IMG/VR virus record: IMGVR_UViG_3300030906_000047 | Span: 1-32,463 of that record | DNA from: a virus | Strand: one strand, 5' to 3' | DNA: 32,463 nucleotides | Shown: positions 6,654-14,529 of the stretch, one piece after another | How positions within the stretch are numbered: position 1 is the stretch's first letter | How the letters are laid out: each line of letters begins with the position of its first letter | The notes under the pieces: generated by a model | Told to the model about the DNA's origin: nothing | Database searches by the model: none | Seen by the model: the letters and a program-made list of their open reading frames with translations, nothing else | Position numbers and translations under genes: made by a program

Positions 6654-7471
6654 GACGGAATCTCTGAGGGCGATCCACTATACGCTGTATCAGATGCCTC
6701 GCCGAGCGCATCGCGTCGCGCGGCCTGAATTTGGCTTTTCCAATACAAAATTGCAGCGCCGATGAAGCCGGCCAAGCCGATTCCGGCCGCCGCAACCGGC
6801 TGCGCGCCAGAAACGGCGATCCCAGCAACTGCGGCGCTCACGGCCGTAGCGACGGAACTCGCCATATGCGTGCTGCTCGAATCGGAGGCCTCATTCGATT
6901 TCGTCGCCAAATGCTCGGAAAGGCTGAGAACGACTTTCTGTGCCGGCTGCGGGATTTTCGCGCCGGCACTATGCGCCATGACGACGGATTCGGCCTCGAC
7001 GCCCGCGACGCGGCGCGACCAACCGGGAAGAAAGGTTTTGGCTGTCTTGAGCGATTCGAGGAACGACAGGCGCATCGCCGAATAGGCGTGAATCGTCGCG
7101 ATGGGGTCCGATGTGGGCGCGAATTTGCCACGCTTCCAACGGCCGAGCGCCGAGCCTGGGCCAGCATTATAGGCGTCGTCGGAAACGCAATGATCGACGC
7201 CCGCCGGCAGGCCGTCCCCGTCGACCGGGTCCCAATAATTACGCTCGAAAATCGTCAACGCCTGATCGGCCGTGATGTTTTTCATGGAAACGCCGGGAAA
7301 CCAGCGCGCGGCGACAGGGGCCGAAACGCCATATTTCGAGCCGACAAGAGAGCCAGTTCCGACTTTGCCGGAGGTCCAATTGCCGGGATCCTTGGGGTTG
7401 AGCGAAAGCGTCGCGCCGCCCTCCCATTTCATGGTCGCGAGGAAGGACGACATGCGGTTTGAGACAGACAT
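6650..7471 (-). CDS. GH108-family endolysin with C-terminal membrane region
   Basis: 273 residues. Residues ~10-165 match glycosyl hydrolase family 108 phage lysozymes: catalytic Glu17 in MKWEGG, then DPGNWTSGKVG, GSKYGVSAP, the IFERNYWDPVDGDGLP block, and GVDHCVSDDAYNAGPG leading into the peptidoglycan-binding-3-like region. The enzyme would cut the glycan chain of peptidoglycan. Unusually, residues ~204-244 are hydrophobic (AAVAGIAVSG, IGLAGFIGAAILYW), suggesting one or two membrane helices fused to the enzyme, followed by a short polar tail. The stop overlaps the holin candidate (ATGA), which supports a lysis cassette. Confidence 0.87.
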   Translation of the reverse strand: MSVSNRMSSFLATMKWEGGATLSLNPKDPGNWTSGKVGTGSLVGSKYGVSAPVAARWFPGVSMKNITADQALTIFERNYWDPVDGDGLPAGVDHCVSDDAYNAGPGSALGRWKRGKFAPTSDPIATIHAYSAMRLSFLESLKTAKTFLPGWSRRVAGVEAESVVMAHSAGAKIPQPAQKVVLSLSEHLATKSNEASDSSSTHMASSVATAVSAAVAGIAVSGAQPVAAAGIGLAGFIGAAILYWKSQIQAARRDALGEASDTAYSGSPSEIPS

Positions 7472-7481
7472 CGGGGGCTCC

Positions 7482-9191
7482 TCAGTAAATCAGGTCGGCC
7501 AGCAAAAGGGCGTTGGCGTTGATATTCAGCGTGCCGCCGCTCGAACCGTCCCCAATTTCCATCGCGAAAATGGTATGAGCCCCGAGCGGCCCCGCCGACA
7601 TTCCCAACTCGGCCTTGGTATTGCCGAAGCCGTTGGACAGGCGCCCGAGCCCCCATTCCATCCCAGCCGGCGCAACCGTGCTGCTATCGAGGCCGACGCC
7701 AGCGCTAACCGCGCTATTGGTGACAGAAACGGAATATGCCGTCGAATAAGACGCGTGAAGGCGACCCTTTGCGCCGACGACGTAAGTAATTTTGGTCGTC
7801 GCGCTCGGGCCGCCGCCCTGTTGGAAGGCCGAAGCCGCATATCCATGGCCGGCGCCCGTGTCCTGCGAAACCCCGAGAAGCGGCTCTTGATTATAGGCGT
7901 TCCAAAATCCTACGGAGCCGGGGCCGCCGAGCGCCTGCGCAAAGCCAGGGTTGAACGTGCACGTCGCCGCCGCGCCGTCGGTCATCATCGTGCCGACCCA
8001 CACGCCATAGCCGGCCGGAGGTCCGTTCGTGATCGAATTCGTATTGACCTCGAATCCCTGGACAAGGCTCAAAGCCTGCGCCGTCCCGCGGCTTTCTGTG
8101 CCGAGTGCGCCGTTGCTGACGCCAAAGCCTCCGGTTCCCGCCTGCACCGTGATGGCGCCCGAGCCCGCGCCGGTGACATTGATCGCCGAGCCGCCGACGC
8201 TCGCCGAAATCTCGAACGCGTTTGCCGTGAGTCCTGCCGCAATGACGAAATAGGTGACGCCCGCCGTGAGGCCGGTCGGCAACGTCGCGGCAGAAAAGCG
8301 AACGGGACAGCCGGCCAAAAGGCCGTGAGCGGTCAAATTGACAACTGCCGGGCTCGCGGTCGGAATGGTGACCGTCGCCGTTTTCGACCACATATCGCCG
8401 CGCGTGAGCGTATTCGCGTAAAAAGTGATGTTTTCTGTGGTTGCCGTCGCCGTGGCGGGGAGCGGCCCGAAAACAACCGTCGTGCCCGTCGCGCTGACAA
8501 CCGTCGAGCCAGCGGGGATGCCCGCGCCGGTGACCGGCTGGCCCGGCGCGATGCCCGTAATGCTGCTCATGCTCGTTAGAGAGGTCGAGCCGAGCGTCGT
8601 ATTGCCGGTATAAGTCGTCGGCGCCTGCCAGACGAAGAGGTCATAGACTGAGTTTGGCTGCGCCGCGAGAGGCCCGGCGTTGCCGACTGACGAATTCGCG
8701 AGCGTGTTGGAAAGCTCGGAAAACGGGAAATTTGAGAAAAGCGTGCCGTTCCAAACCGGAATCGAATTGGAATTGGCCGGCGTGTAAAGAATCGCAATGG
8801 CGCCGGCGACGGTCGCCAGCAAAATCGGGGTCAATGTCGTCAGAGTCAAACGCCCCGTCGGCGCGACAGCCGCAATAGACCCCAACACGGCCGTTTGCGC
8901 CGCAGCAATTTCGGCCTGCGCGGTTGATAGAACCGTCGCGTCCGCCGTCTGCATTTGCGTAAGGTTCGGGGCGTCTGTCGAGACAACGGCCGTTGCGACA
9001 TTGTTGATGTTGAAGCCGCCCATCGACAAATTGGCTTCCATCCCGGCACGCCCGAGGCGGTCGAGGGAATTGGTAATTTCATTGCCAAGGTCGCCCGTCA
9101 GCGTGTTGTAGGCGCTTGACGAAATGGTCTGGCCTGAGACGGCGGCCGTGCTGCCTGGGGCCTGATACGTGCCGTTGCTTTGCCTGGGCAT
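7482..9191 (-). CDS. Tail fibre protein
   Basis: 569 residues from ATG 9191, which overlaps the previous stop (TAATG). The N-terminus (MPRQSNGTYQAPGSTAAVSG, then SLDRLGRAGMEANLSMGGFNINNVA) is the common fibre-anchor pattern of podovirus fibres. Residues ~195-260 hold a small beta-module (ITGIAPGQPVTGAGIPAGST) also found in other virion proteins here. Residues ~283-350 hold the widespread LTAHGLLAGCPVRF...LPTGLTAGVTYFVI module. The C-terminal ~200 residues are Gly/Ser-rich beta-type and presumably bind the receptor. It lies between ejection proteins and the endolysin, the usual place for a fibre gene. Confidence 0.85.
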   Translation of the reverse strand: MPRQSNGTYQAPGSTAAVSGQTISSSAYNTLTGDLGNEITNSLDRLGRAGMEANLSMGGFNINNVATAVVSTDAPNLTQMQTADATVLSTAQAEIAAAQTAVLGSIAAVAPTGRLTLTTLTPILLATVAGAIAILYTPANSNSIPVWNGTLFSNFPFSELSNTLANSSVGNAGPLAAQPNSVYDLFVWQAPTTYTGNTTLGSTSLTSMSSITGIAPGQPVTGAGIPAGSTVVSATGTTVVFGPLPATATATTENITFYANTLTRGDMWSKTATVTIPTASPAVVNLTAHGLLAGCPVRFSAATLPTGLTAGVTYFVIAAGLTANAFEISASVGGSAINVTGAGSGAITVQAGTGGFGVSNGALGTESRGTAQALSLVQGFEVNTNSITNGPPAGYGVWVGTMMTDGAAATCTFNPGFAQALGGPGSVGFWNAYNQEPLLGVSQDTGAGHGYAASAFQQGGGPSATTKITYVVGAKGRLHASYSTAYSVSVTNSAVSAGVGLDSSTVAPAGMEWGLGRLSNGFGNTKAELGMSAGPLGAHTIFAMEIGDGSSGGTLNINANALLLADLIY

Positions 9192-10570
9192 TAGATGCTC
9201 CCGCCAGCCATGGGCGCGGCTGGATTCCATTCTTGCCCCGGTTGCCAAGCGGGCGCCGCGGCGGGGGCCTGCATGGCGAGCGCTTTGGCAATCGCCTGCG
9301 ACCTCGTAAGCGATTGCGGAACCTGCGAGGGATTGGCGCGCAGGGCGTCCGCGACGGGCGAGCGCCCGCGAACCGCCGCGTCAACGCCAGAGAGAGCGCC
9401 GGTAGAGAGGGTATTGTCGAGGCTTTTCGCGCCATACCCCACGGCAGGAGCCATTAGGCCCGCCGCAGCGCCGGGAACGCCTGCGGTCTCATAGCCGGCG
9501 ATTGCCCCCATGACGCCGGTATTCGCCGCGTGCATGCCGCCGCCGCCCCCCAGGAGGTTGCCGATGGCGCGCGCGGCGTTCGTCGTCGGCGTCCCATGGA
9601 CGACATCCTTCAATCCCTGAATTTCGTCGTCACTAAATCCGGCCGTGAGCTTATCATTTCCGAGCAGGGCGGCGACGCGCTGGCGCGTTGCATTTCCAAT
9701 ATTTGCGCCTGAGTTAGAAGCCGCAGCGGCGAGATCGGCTTTATTTGCGATGCCGTTAATGCGATCCGACCGGAAGGCGGCGGCTTGATTGGCTCGGGCG
9801 TCTTGGAGGGTCTGCGCGGCGGTAGTGGCGTCGCCAGATAAAACAGCGCCGTCAGGAGGCTTTGCCACAAATCCGTCAATGGCCTTTTGCGCGACCCCAG
9901 CCGCATGACTGTCTTGGCCTTGGCCTGGGGAATAATCGTGGGCGATCTGCCCGAGCATTTGGCGGGCGGATTCGAGCGACGTAAGAGGGACGGAAGGGTT
10001 TGAGCCATCGGGGGGAACAGCCTGTAATTTATTCAGGATCGCATGCGTTTGGGGCGCAATTTCCTGAATGGGGAAACTCGGATCAGCTTGAACCTGGGCC
10101 GCCAAATCCGCAACATGAGACGGAGCGTAATCCACTCCCATCGCGGGAAGGGACTTATAGCCGGCGCTCGCCGCGCTTTGAAGCGCTTCCGTCGAGGGCG
10201 GCACAAAGGGGGCGTCTTTGAACGCTGGCGCGGCCAAGATGCCTTCGCCCGCGCCAATGCCGGGCGCGGCGGACAGCCCGAGCGCGGCGGCGACCCCCGT
10301 AGAGGCCGCAACGCCGGCCGGGCTTGTCGGGTCAACGCGGCCCTCCGCAACGTCCTGAGTGAGCTTCGTCCCTTTGTAAAACGGCGCCAGAATTCCAGCG
10401 CTCGGATCAAAACTGACGTTTCCGCTTGCATCGCGCGAAAACGGCAGGATTGAGCCGGAATAGGGCTGCTCGGCGGCAACATCGGTCGGCGACCATGCGG
10501 GCGCAGCGGTCCCCGGCTGCGCGGGAGCCGTCGGCGTTGCAGGCGCGTCATTGTCCCAGGCGTCGGCCAT
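9191..10570 (-). CDS. Putative internal virion / DNA-ejection protein
   Basis: 459 residues starting MADAWDNDAPATPTAPAQPG; ATG 10570 overlaps the preceding stop (TAATG). An N-terminal Pro/Ala-rich part is followed by Ala-rich helices, with Gly-rich hydrophobic stretches toward the C-terminus (IGNLLGGGGGMHAANTGVMG, VPGAAAGLMAPAVGYGAKSL) that could insert into a membrane. No catalytic motif seen. Large Ala/Gly-rich helical proteins between the transglycosylase and the fibre are typical of podovirus ejection proteins. The role is inferred from context and composition. Confidence 0.6.
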   Translation of the reverse strand: MADAWDNDAPATPTAPAQPGTAAPAWSPTDVAAEQPYSGSILPFSRDASGNVSFDPSAGILAPFYKGTKLTQDVAEGRVDPTSPAGVAASTGVAAALGLSAAPGIGAGEGILAAPAFKDAPFVPPSTEALQSAASAGYKSLPAMGVDYAPSHVADLAAQVQADPSFPIQEIAPQTHAILNKLQAVPPDGSNPSVPLTSLESARQMLGQIAHDYSPGQGQDSHAAGVAQKAIDGFVAKPPDGAVLSGDATTAAQTLQDARANQAAAFRSDRINGIANKADLAAAASNSGANIGNATRQRVAALLGNDKLTAGFSDDEIQGLKDVVHGTPTTNAARAIGNLLGGGGGMHAANTGVMGAIAGYETAGVPGAAAGLMAPAVGYGAKSLDNTLSTGALSGVDAAVRGRSPVADALRANPSQVPQSLTRSQAIAKALAMQAPAAAPAWQPGQEWNPAAPMAGGSI

Positions 10571-13218
10571 TATTTCTTCGTCCAAACCGAGCCGTCGGGC
10601 CGCTTATATTGCGCGCCAGCCGGGAGCGCAGCATAGGCGGGGTCCGACGGGCTCGAAATAGATGGAATGGCGCCGGGTGCGGGCGCGGCCGAAGCAGCCC
10701 CAGGCGCCGGAGCCGCAAACCGCTGAATGACCTTCTGCCCTTCCGGTCCTATGACCGGATAGGATGAATTCGCGCCGAAAGCGGTCTGCCACTGGCGCTG
10801 CAATTCGTCGGTTTTGCCTTGCAGGAGGGTCGAGACTTTCGAGAAAACGGCTTTCTGCTCGTCCGGGGTCATGTTCGGAGACAGGTTCGAGACCATCGCC
10901 TTGATTTCGCCTTCGGCCGGCGTGCCGCCTTTGTAAATCTTGGCTATTTCGTCGGAAAGGGCGTTTTTGTTGAACTGATAGGCCTGCAACGCGGGGTTGC
11001 CGACGGCCAATTCGCGGCCCTCGTTTTTCACGGCGTTCACGATCGGATAGCCGGTGTTGCCGAGCGCGTCCGCGCTGTCGGCGAGGCCGTTCAAATGGTG
11101 GAGGGCCGTGTTTGCCGACAGGATCATGCCGCCCGCCGAGGTCGGCGAAGTCTTGTCGCCGAATTGCTTGACCATATCGGCGCGCGCGGAAGCGACCGAC
11201 GAATTGAATTCCGGCGCCGCTTTGAACACGGCGTCCCGAATGGCGACATCGATGGGCTTCGTCGCGGCGTTCGCCTCGGGAAGCGGCGCTTGGCCATTGA
11301 TGATCGCGCGCGCCGATCGCGCGACGACAGAATTCGCACCGCCCGATTGCTCAAGGCCGTTGAGATAGGTTTGGCCTTGCGGCGTCATACCATTAGCAGC
11401 CGCCATATCGACCGAGCCGGCGACGGTCTGCGGAGGCGCCGCATTGGTCTGGCCCGTCGGATTGGGCGGAAGGGGGGCGACGGAAGCGCCCGGCGCCGGC
11501 GCGCCAGCGGCGGGAGGGCCGCCTGGCAAGACAGGCACGGCGGGAGCGCTCGACGCCGCGGGAGTGCCCGGAACGCCGGGCGCAGGCGCAAGCGCCGGGC
11601 CCCCAATCGCCGACCCTGCGCCGACCGGCGTCACGGTCTGAGTTTTCGGGCTGATCCAACCGTATTGTTCGTTGCCGGCGGCGTCTTTGCCGATAACGCC
11701 GAAAGTCGGGGGCGTCGGCAGTTGCGCCGAAAGCTGGGCCTCGGCGAGTTGAGCGAGCGCCGGGGGCGTATAGGGGTCTGCGAGGAGCGCCAACAATTGC
11801 TGACGATTGCCAGGGGTTTGCGGGGCCGAAGCAGCCGGGGGCGCGGACACGGCGCCGCCCGGCTGCGGCCCAGCCGGCGCGGAAGCCCCCGCGACTACGC
11901 CAGCGGGAGGTTGCGCCTGGGGCTGCGCGCCCATGGCGGATGCAAGTTGAGCAATGGCCTGGGGAGAAGGCGGCGCAGGCTGCGCGCCCCCCGCGCCCGG
12001 CGCCGCTTGAGCCGACGCCATCATTGCGCCGGGGGCCGGCGTCACGCCAGCGGGCGGAAGCGCGTTTGGCGGAATCGGCGTTCCCTTCGGCGCCGTGATG
12101 ACTTGGCCAGTCGTGGGATCCTTCCAAGCGACTGCGCCAGCGTCGGCGTAAGCGCCACCTTGCGGCCCGGGCGCGGGCGCGCTCTGCGTGGGTTGGCCGG
12201 TAGAAGGGTCGATCGCATAGCCTTGAGCATTCGTGGCAACCGGCGTCCCATCGGCGGCATGCGCCATGGGACCGCCAGCACCAGACGGCGCGGGCTGGCC
12301 AGGCGCGGGCGCTGCGGCGTTGATCGCGGCGGCGGCCGGCGACAATTGCGACGTGAATTTGTCGGCATAGGCTTGGCCTGTCGTGCCGAGTTGATCGGCC
12401 GCGGTCGCGCCGCCCTCCGCAAGAGGCTTGCCAGTTAGCCAAATGCTCGCCGCGTCCTGGGGCGAATTGGTCTGCAAAAGCGAGCCGAATTGATGATTGA
12501 AAACCGCGTCCTGCAATTCCCGGCTGGCCAAGAATTCTTCTCGCGAAACAGGTCGACCGACTGCCGCCTGCGACCATTGCGGGAGATTTCCAGGCATGAC
12601 GCCATATTTGCCGAGAGCCCGCTGGCCGGCATAGGGACCGCTCGCCACAACGGGGCCGAGCGCGGAATAATTGCCGCCGCTCTCGTTCCCGGCAATCGCG
12701 GCGCGAAACGGCGCCATCGGGTCTGAGCCGCCAGCGCCGGCCGGCGCGAGCGCATTGGCGACCGCCGAAGCTCCCCCTCCCGAGCCGGGAGAGGCCCCAG
12801 GCTGCGCGCCACCCAGCGCTGCGGCGATTGCAGGCGCGCCGCTCAATCCGGCTGCGGCGTCGCCCTGCGCGTCAACCGCAGCGTCGGAGTTTTGGAGCGC
12901 GGGCGTCGAGCGGCCCGGCGTCGCCGGAATGGCCTGCGCCCCCGGATCAAGGCCAAAAGCTGCGCCTTCCAACGCGTCATTGTTCGCGCGCCCCAAATTC
13001 AATTGTTGGTTCGCTTGCCGATTAATCAGCGCGGCACTAAGCGCCTGCGCGATTCGGGCGGCGCCCTGCCAAGGGCTCGCGATCGGCGACGTATCCGAAC
13101 CGGATTTCGAAAGAGCGTCCGCAATGGCCTGCTGGCGCGCGATCTGTGCCGGCATGAGCAACGTGGAATTGGGATTGCTGGGGTCGCTGGCGGGAAGATT
13201 GAAATCGAGCAGACTCAT
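10570..13218 (-). CDS. Internal virion protein with lytic transglycosylase (SLT) domain
   Basis: 882 residues. Residues ~168-265 carry a transglycosylase-like fold: Glu179 in AGNESGGNYSALG, then ALGKYGVMPGNLPQW and DAVFNHQFGSLL. This virion-associated enzyme would open a small hole in peptidoglycan so that DNA can enter. The N-terminus has the SPWQGAARIAQALSAALIN motif common to these proteins, and residues ~270-620 are a very long Pro/Ala/Gly-rich linker. The last ~250 residues are helical (NANTALHHLNGLADSADALG). It is nested between two other ejection-type genes, overlapping the upstream gene by 4 bases. Confidence 0.85.
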   Translation of the reverse strand: MSLLDFNLPASDPSNPNSTLLMPAQIARQQAIADALSKSGSDTSPIASPWQGAARIAQALSAALINRQANQQLNLGRANNDALEGAAFGLDPGAQAIPATPGRSTPALQNSDAAVDAQGDAAAGLSGAPAIAAALGGAQPGASPGSGGGASAVANALAPAGAGGSDPMAPFRAAIAGNESGGNYSALGPVVASGPYAGQRALGKYGVMPGNLPQWSQAAVGRPVSREEFLASRELQDAVFNHQFGSLLQTNSPQDAASIWLTGKPLAEGGATAADQLGTTGQAYADKFTSQLSPAAAAINAAAPAPGQPAPSGAGGPMAHAADGTPVATNAQGYAIDPSTGQPTQSAPAPGPQGGAYADAGAVAWKDPTTGQVITAPKGTPIPPNALPPAGVTPAPGAMMASAQAAPGAGGAQPAPPSPQAIAQLASAMGAQPQAQPPAGVVAGASAPAGPQPGGAVSAPPAASAPQTPGNRQQLLALLADPYTPPALAQLAEAQLSAQLPTPPTFGVIGKDAAGNEQYGWISPKTQTVTPVGAGSAIGGPALAPAPGVPGTPAASSAPAVPVLPGGPPAAGAPAPGASVAPLPPNPTGQTNAAPPQTVAGSVDMAAANGMTPQGQTYLNGLEQSGGANSVVARSARAIINGQAPLPEANAATKPIDVAIRDAVFKAAPEFNSSVASARADMVKQFGDKTSPTSAGGMILSANTALHHLNGLADSADALGNTGYPIVNAVKNEGRELAVGNPALQAYQFNKNALSDEIAKIYKGGTPAEGEIKAMVSNLSPNMTPDEQKAVFSKVSTLLQGKTDELQRQWQTAFGANSSYPVIGPEGQKVIQRFAAPAPGAASAAPAPGAIPSISSPSDPAYAALPAGAQYKRPDGSVWTKK

Positions 13219-13982
13219 GCGAGCGCTCCCAACAATCCAATGCCGGAACTCCCGAGGCCGAATAGCCCCCCCATTGCCGCGTTGCTTTGCGCGACCTGTT
13301 GTTGATAATTCTGCTCGACGATGCCCGCGACATTCGTCGGCGCGACGCCGGTTTGGGAGGTCGGCGCCAGCGTGCCAACGCCGGGCTGAGAAACTTGGCT
13401 TCCCGTTTCGAGCGAAGAAAGGGCGTTGAGAGGTTCGTTATATTCTGACGTAAGCGCGGATTGAGCCTGCGATGCGTCCTGCCCGAAAGCGGACGCATAG
13501 GCGTTGTCCTTTAGAAGTCCCTCGTTCGAAATTGCCGTGGTATAGCCGGCGCTCCCCGGCGCGAGACCTTGGTCGTAGGCGGTCTGCTGGGTCTGCGCAT
13601 CGTTGCGCGCCCATTGGGGATCCATCGTGAATTCGTTTTCCTTGTCGAGTTGCCCTTGCAACGCCGAATAGGAAAGGTCGAGAGGATTCGAGAGAGTCGA
13701 GGAGGCCGTGTTTTCGAGCTGACCGGCGAGATTTGCGCTTCCCGTCGCATTCGCGATCGTTTTATCGGAAAGAGCTTGTTCGTCTGGCGCAAGCGTCGTC
13801 GTCGCTGTTTCTTCCGGCGCGCCGCTCGAACTCGTCCCGGTCTGATTGTAGGTAATGTTGCCGTAAGGCGTGATCTGCGAAACGTCGTTAAGCTGGCTCT
13901 GATAATCGGCCGTCTGCTCGTTCGATTGCGTTTGCGCCTGGGCGGTCTGATACGGGTCGGGAGGGCTCGGCTGGCTGATCAT
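13215..13982 (-). CDS. Conserved podovirus ejection/tail protein
   Basis: 255 residues. It begins ISQPSPPDPYQTAQAQTQSN and continues with QLNDVSQITPYGNITYNQTG, a pattern typical of proteins encoded next to SLT-domain internal virion proteins. The middle is polar and helical (Gln/Ala/Ser-rich), and the C-terminus is a Gly-rich hydrophobic tail (MGGLFGLGSSGIGLLGALA) that might contact membrane. No enzyme motif. Its first 95 bases overlap the end of the GNAT gene. A GAGG site lies ~9 bases before ATG 13982. Confidence 0.7.
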   Translation of the reverse strand: MISQPSPPDPYQTAQAQTQSNEQTADYQSQLNDVSQITPYGNITYNQTGTSSSGAPEETATTTLAPDEQALSDKTIANATGSANLAGQLENTASSTLSNPLDLSYSALQGQLDKENEFTMDPQWARNDAQTQQTAYDQGLAPGSAGYTTAISNEGLLKDNAYASAFGQDASQAQSALTSEYNEPLNALSSLETGSQVSQPGVGTLAPTSQTGVAPTNVAGIVEQNYQQQVAQSNAAMGGLFGLGSSGIGLLGALA

Positions 13983-14385
13983 TCGAAAGCCTCAAGATTT
14001 TCTGCCTTGAGGCGAGGAGGCCTAGAATGATGCCGTCCTCTCGGGGAAAGCGATCTTTCATGACGCCCTCGGGCTCAAAGCCGAGTTTCAGAAGGCTTCT
14101 GATCGCCCGATCATTAGAAATTGGGGTTACGCACGTCACCCGCGCAACGGCGAGCTTGCCAAACACATAGTTCGCGATATTCCGCATAGCCCACATCGGC
14201 CATGGCTTCAACACTGTGCACGATAAATCGACGTTGATCCGATCGAAGTTGTTGAAAACCAGCGCGCCGGCCAATTCTTCGCCGTCGAGGACGACAAGGC
14301 CGACGAATGGCTCAGAAAAAACGAGGCCAAGAGGGACGCCGATCGCGCGGGCCGCGCGCGCATTGTCTTGCGAAACGGAGAACAT
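13888..14385 (-). CDS. GNAT-like N-acetyltransferase domain protein
   Basis: 165 residues. FVGLVVLDGEELAGALVFNN gives two strands of a GNAT sheet. VARVTCVTPISNDRAIRSLL and KLGFEPEGVMKDRF match the late GNAT helix-strand unit (neighbour relation between acetyl-CoA helix and GF-E-G strand). Such proteins occur among the virion genes of many podoviruses, but the substrate is unknown. The C-terminal ~30 residues overlap the next gene in another frame. A GAAGGA site lies 13 bases upstream of ATG 14385, rather far. It is preceded by the tRNA-like element in the only sizeable gap of this part of the operon. Confidence 0.75.
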   Translation of the reverse strand: MFSVSQDNARAARAIGVPLGLVFSEPFVGLVVLDGEELAGALVFNNFDRINVDLSCTVLKPWPMWAMRNIANYVFGKLAVARVTCVTPISNDRAIRSLLKLGFEPEGVMKDRFPREDGIILGLLASRQKILRLSNDQPAEPSRPVSDRPGANAIERADGRLSEPA

Positions 14386-14404
14386 TGATATATGAAATCC
14401 TTCG

Positions 14405-14526
14405 ATCGCTTTGGGGCAGCATGGTAGCCCGCCGCTTGTCGGAGCCGAGCGCTATGACGGGGTCGCTACCCGTTAATATCTCGGGAGGGGTGCAACCCTC
14501 GCGCCGGTTCAAATCCGGCAGGCGAT
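14405..14526 (+). tRNA. tRNA-like element with oversized anticodon region
   Basis: ATCGCTT (14405-14411) pairs with AGGCGAT (14520-14526) as a 7-bp acceptor stem with one G-T pair. TG then a D-arm GGGC-AGCATGGTA-GCCC follows (14414-14430), and the T-arm is GCCGG-TTCAAAT-CCGGC (14503-14519). Between D- and T-arms there are 72 bases, against ~23-40 in normal tRNAs. They can form up to three hairpins, including TGACGGG-GTCGCTA-CCCGTTA and GAGGG-GTGCAA-CCCTC, the last like a long variable arm. I cannot assign an anticodon. No CCA is encoded. It lies opposite to the surrounding genes and fills the gap between two of them. Confidence 0.5.
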
Positions 14527-14529
14527 TCT

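Noticed and set aside
7272-8579. Long open frame of 435 codons on the plus strand
   Set aside because: Antisense to endolysin and fibre genes; Arg/Ala-rich shadow frame.
10819-12438. Long open frame of 539 codons on the plus strand
   Set aside because: It is antisense to the SLT-domain virion protein, is Arg/Gly-rich with no recognisable motif, and arises from high G+C codon bias.
14451-14470. CTA triplets in the tRNA-like element as an amber-suppressor anticodon
   Set aside because: No 7-base loop places CTA at the anticodon positions after a U33, so this is not supported.
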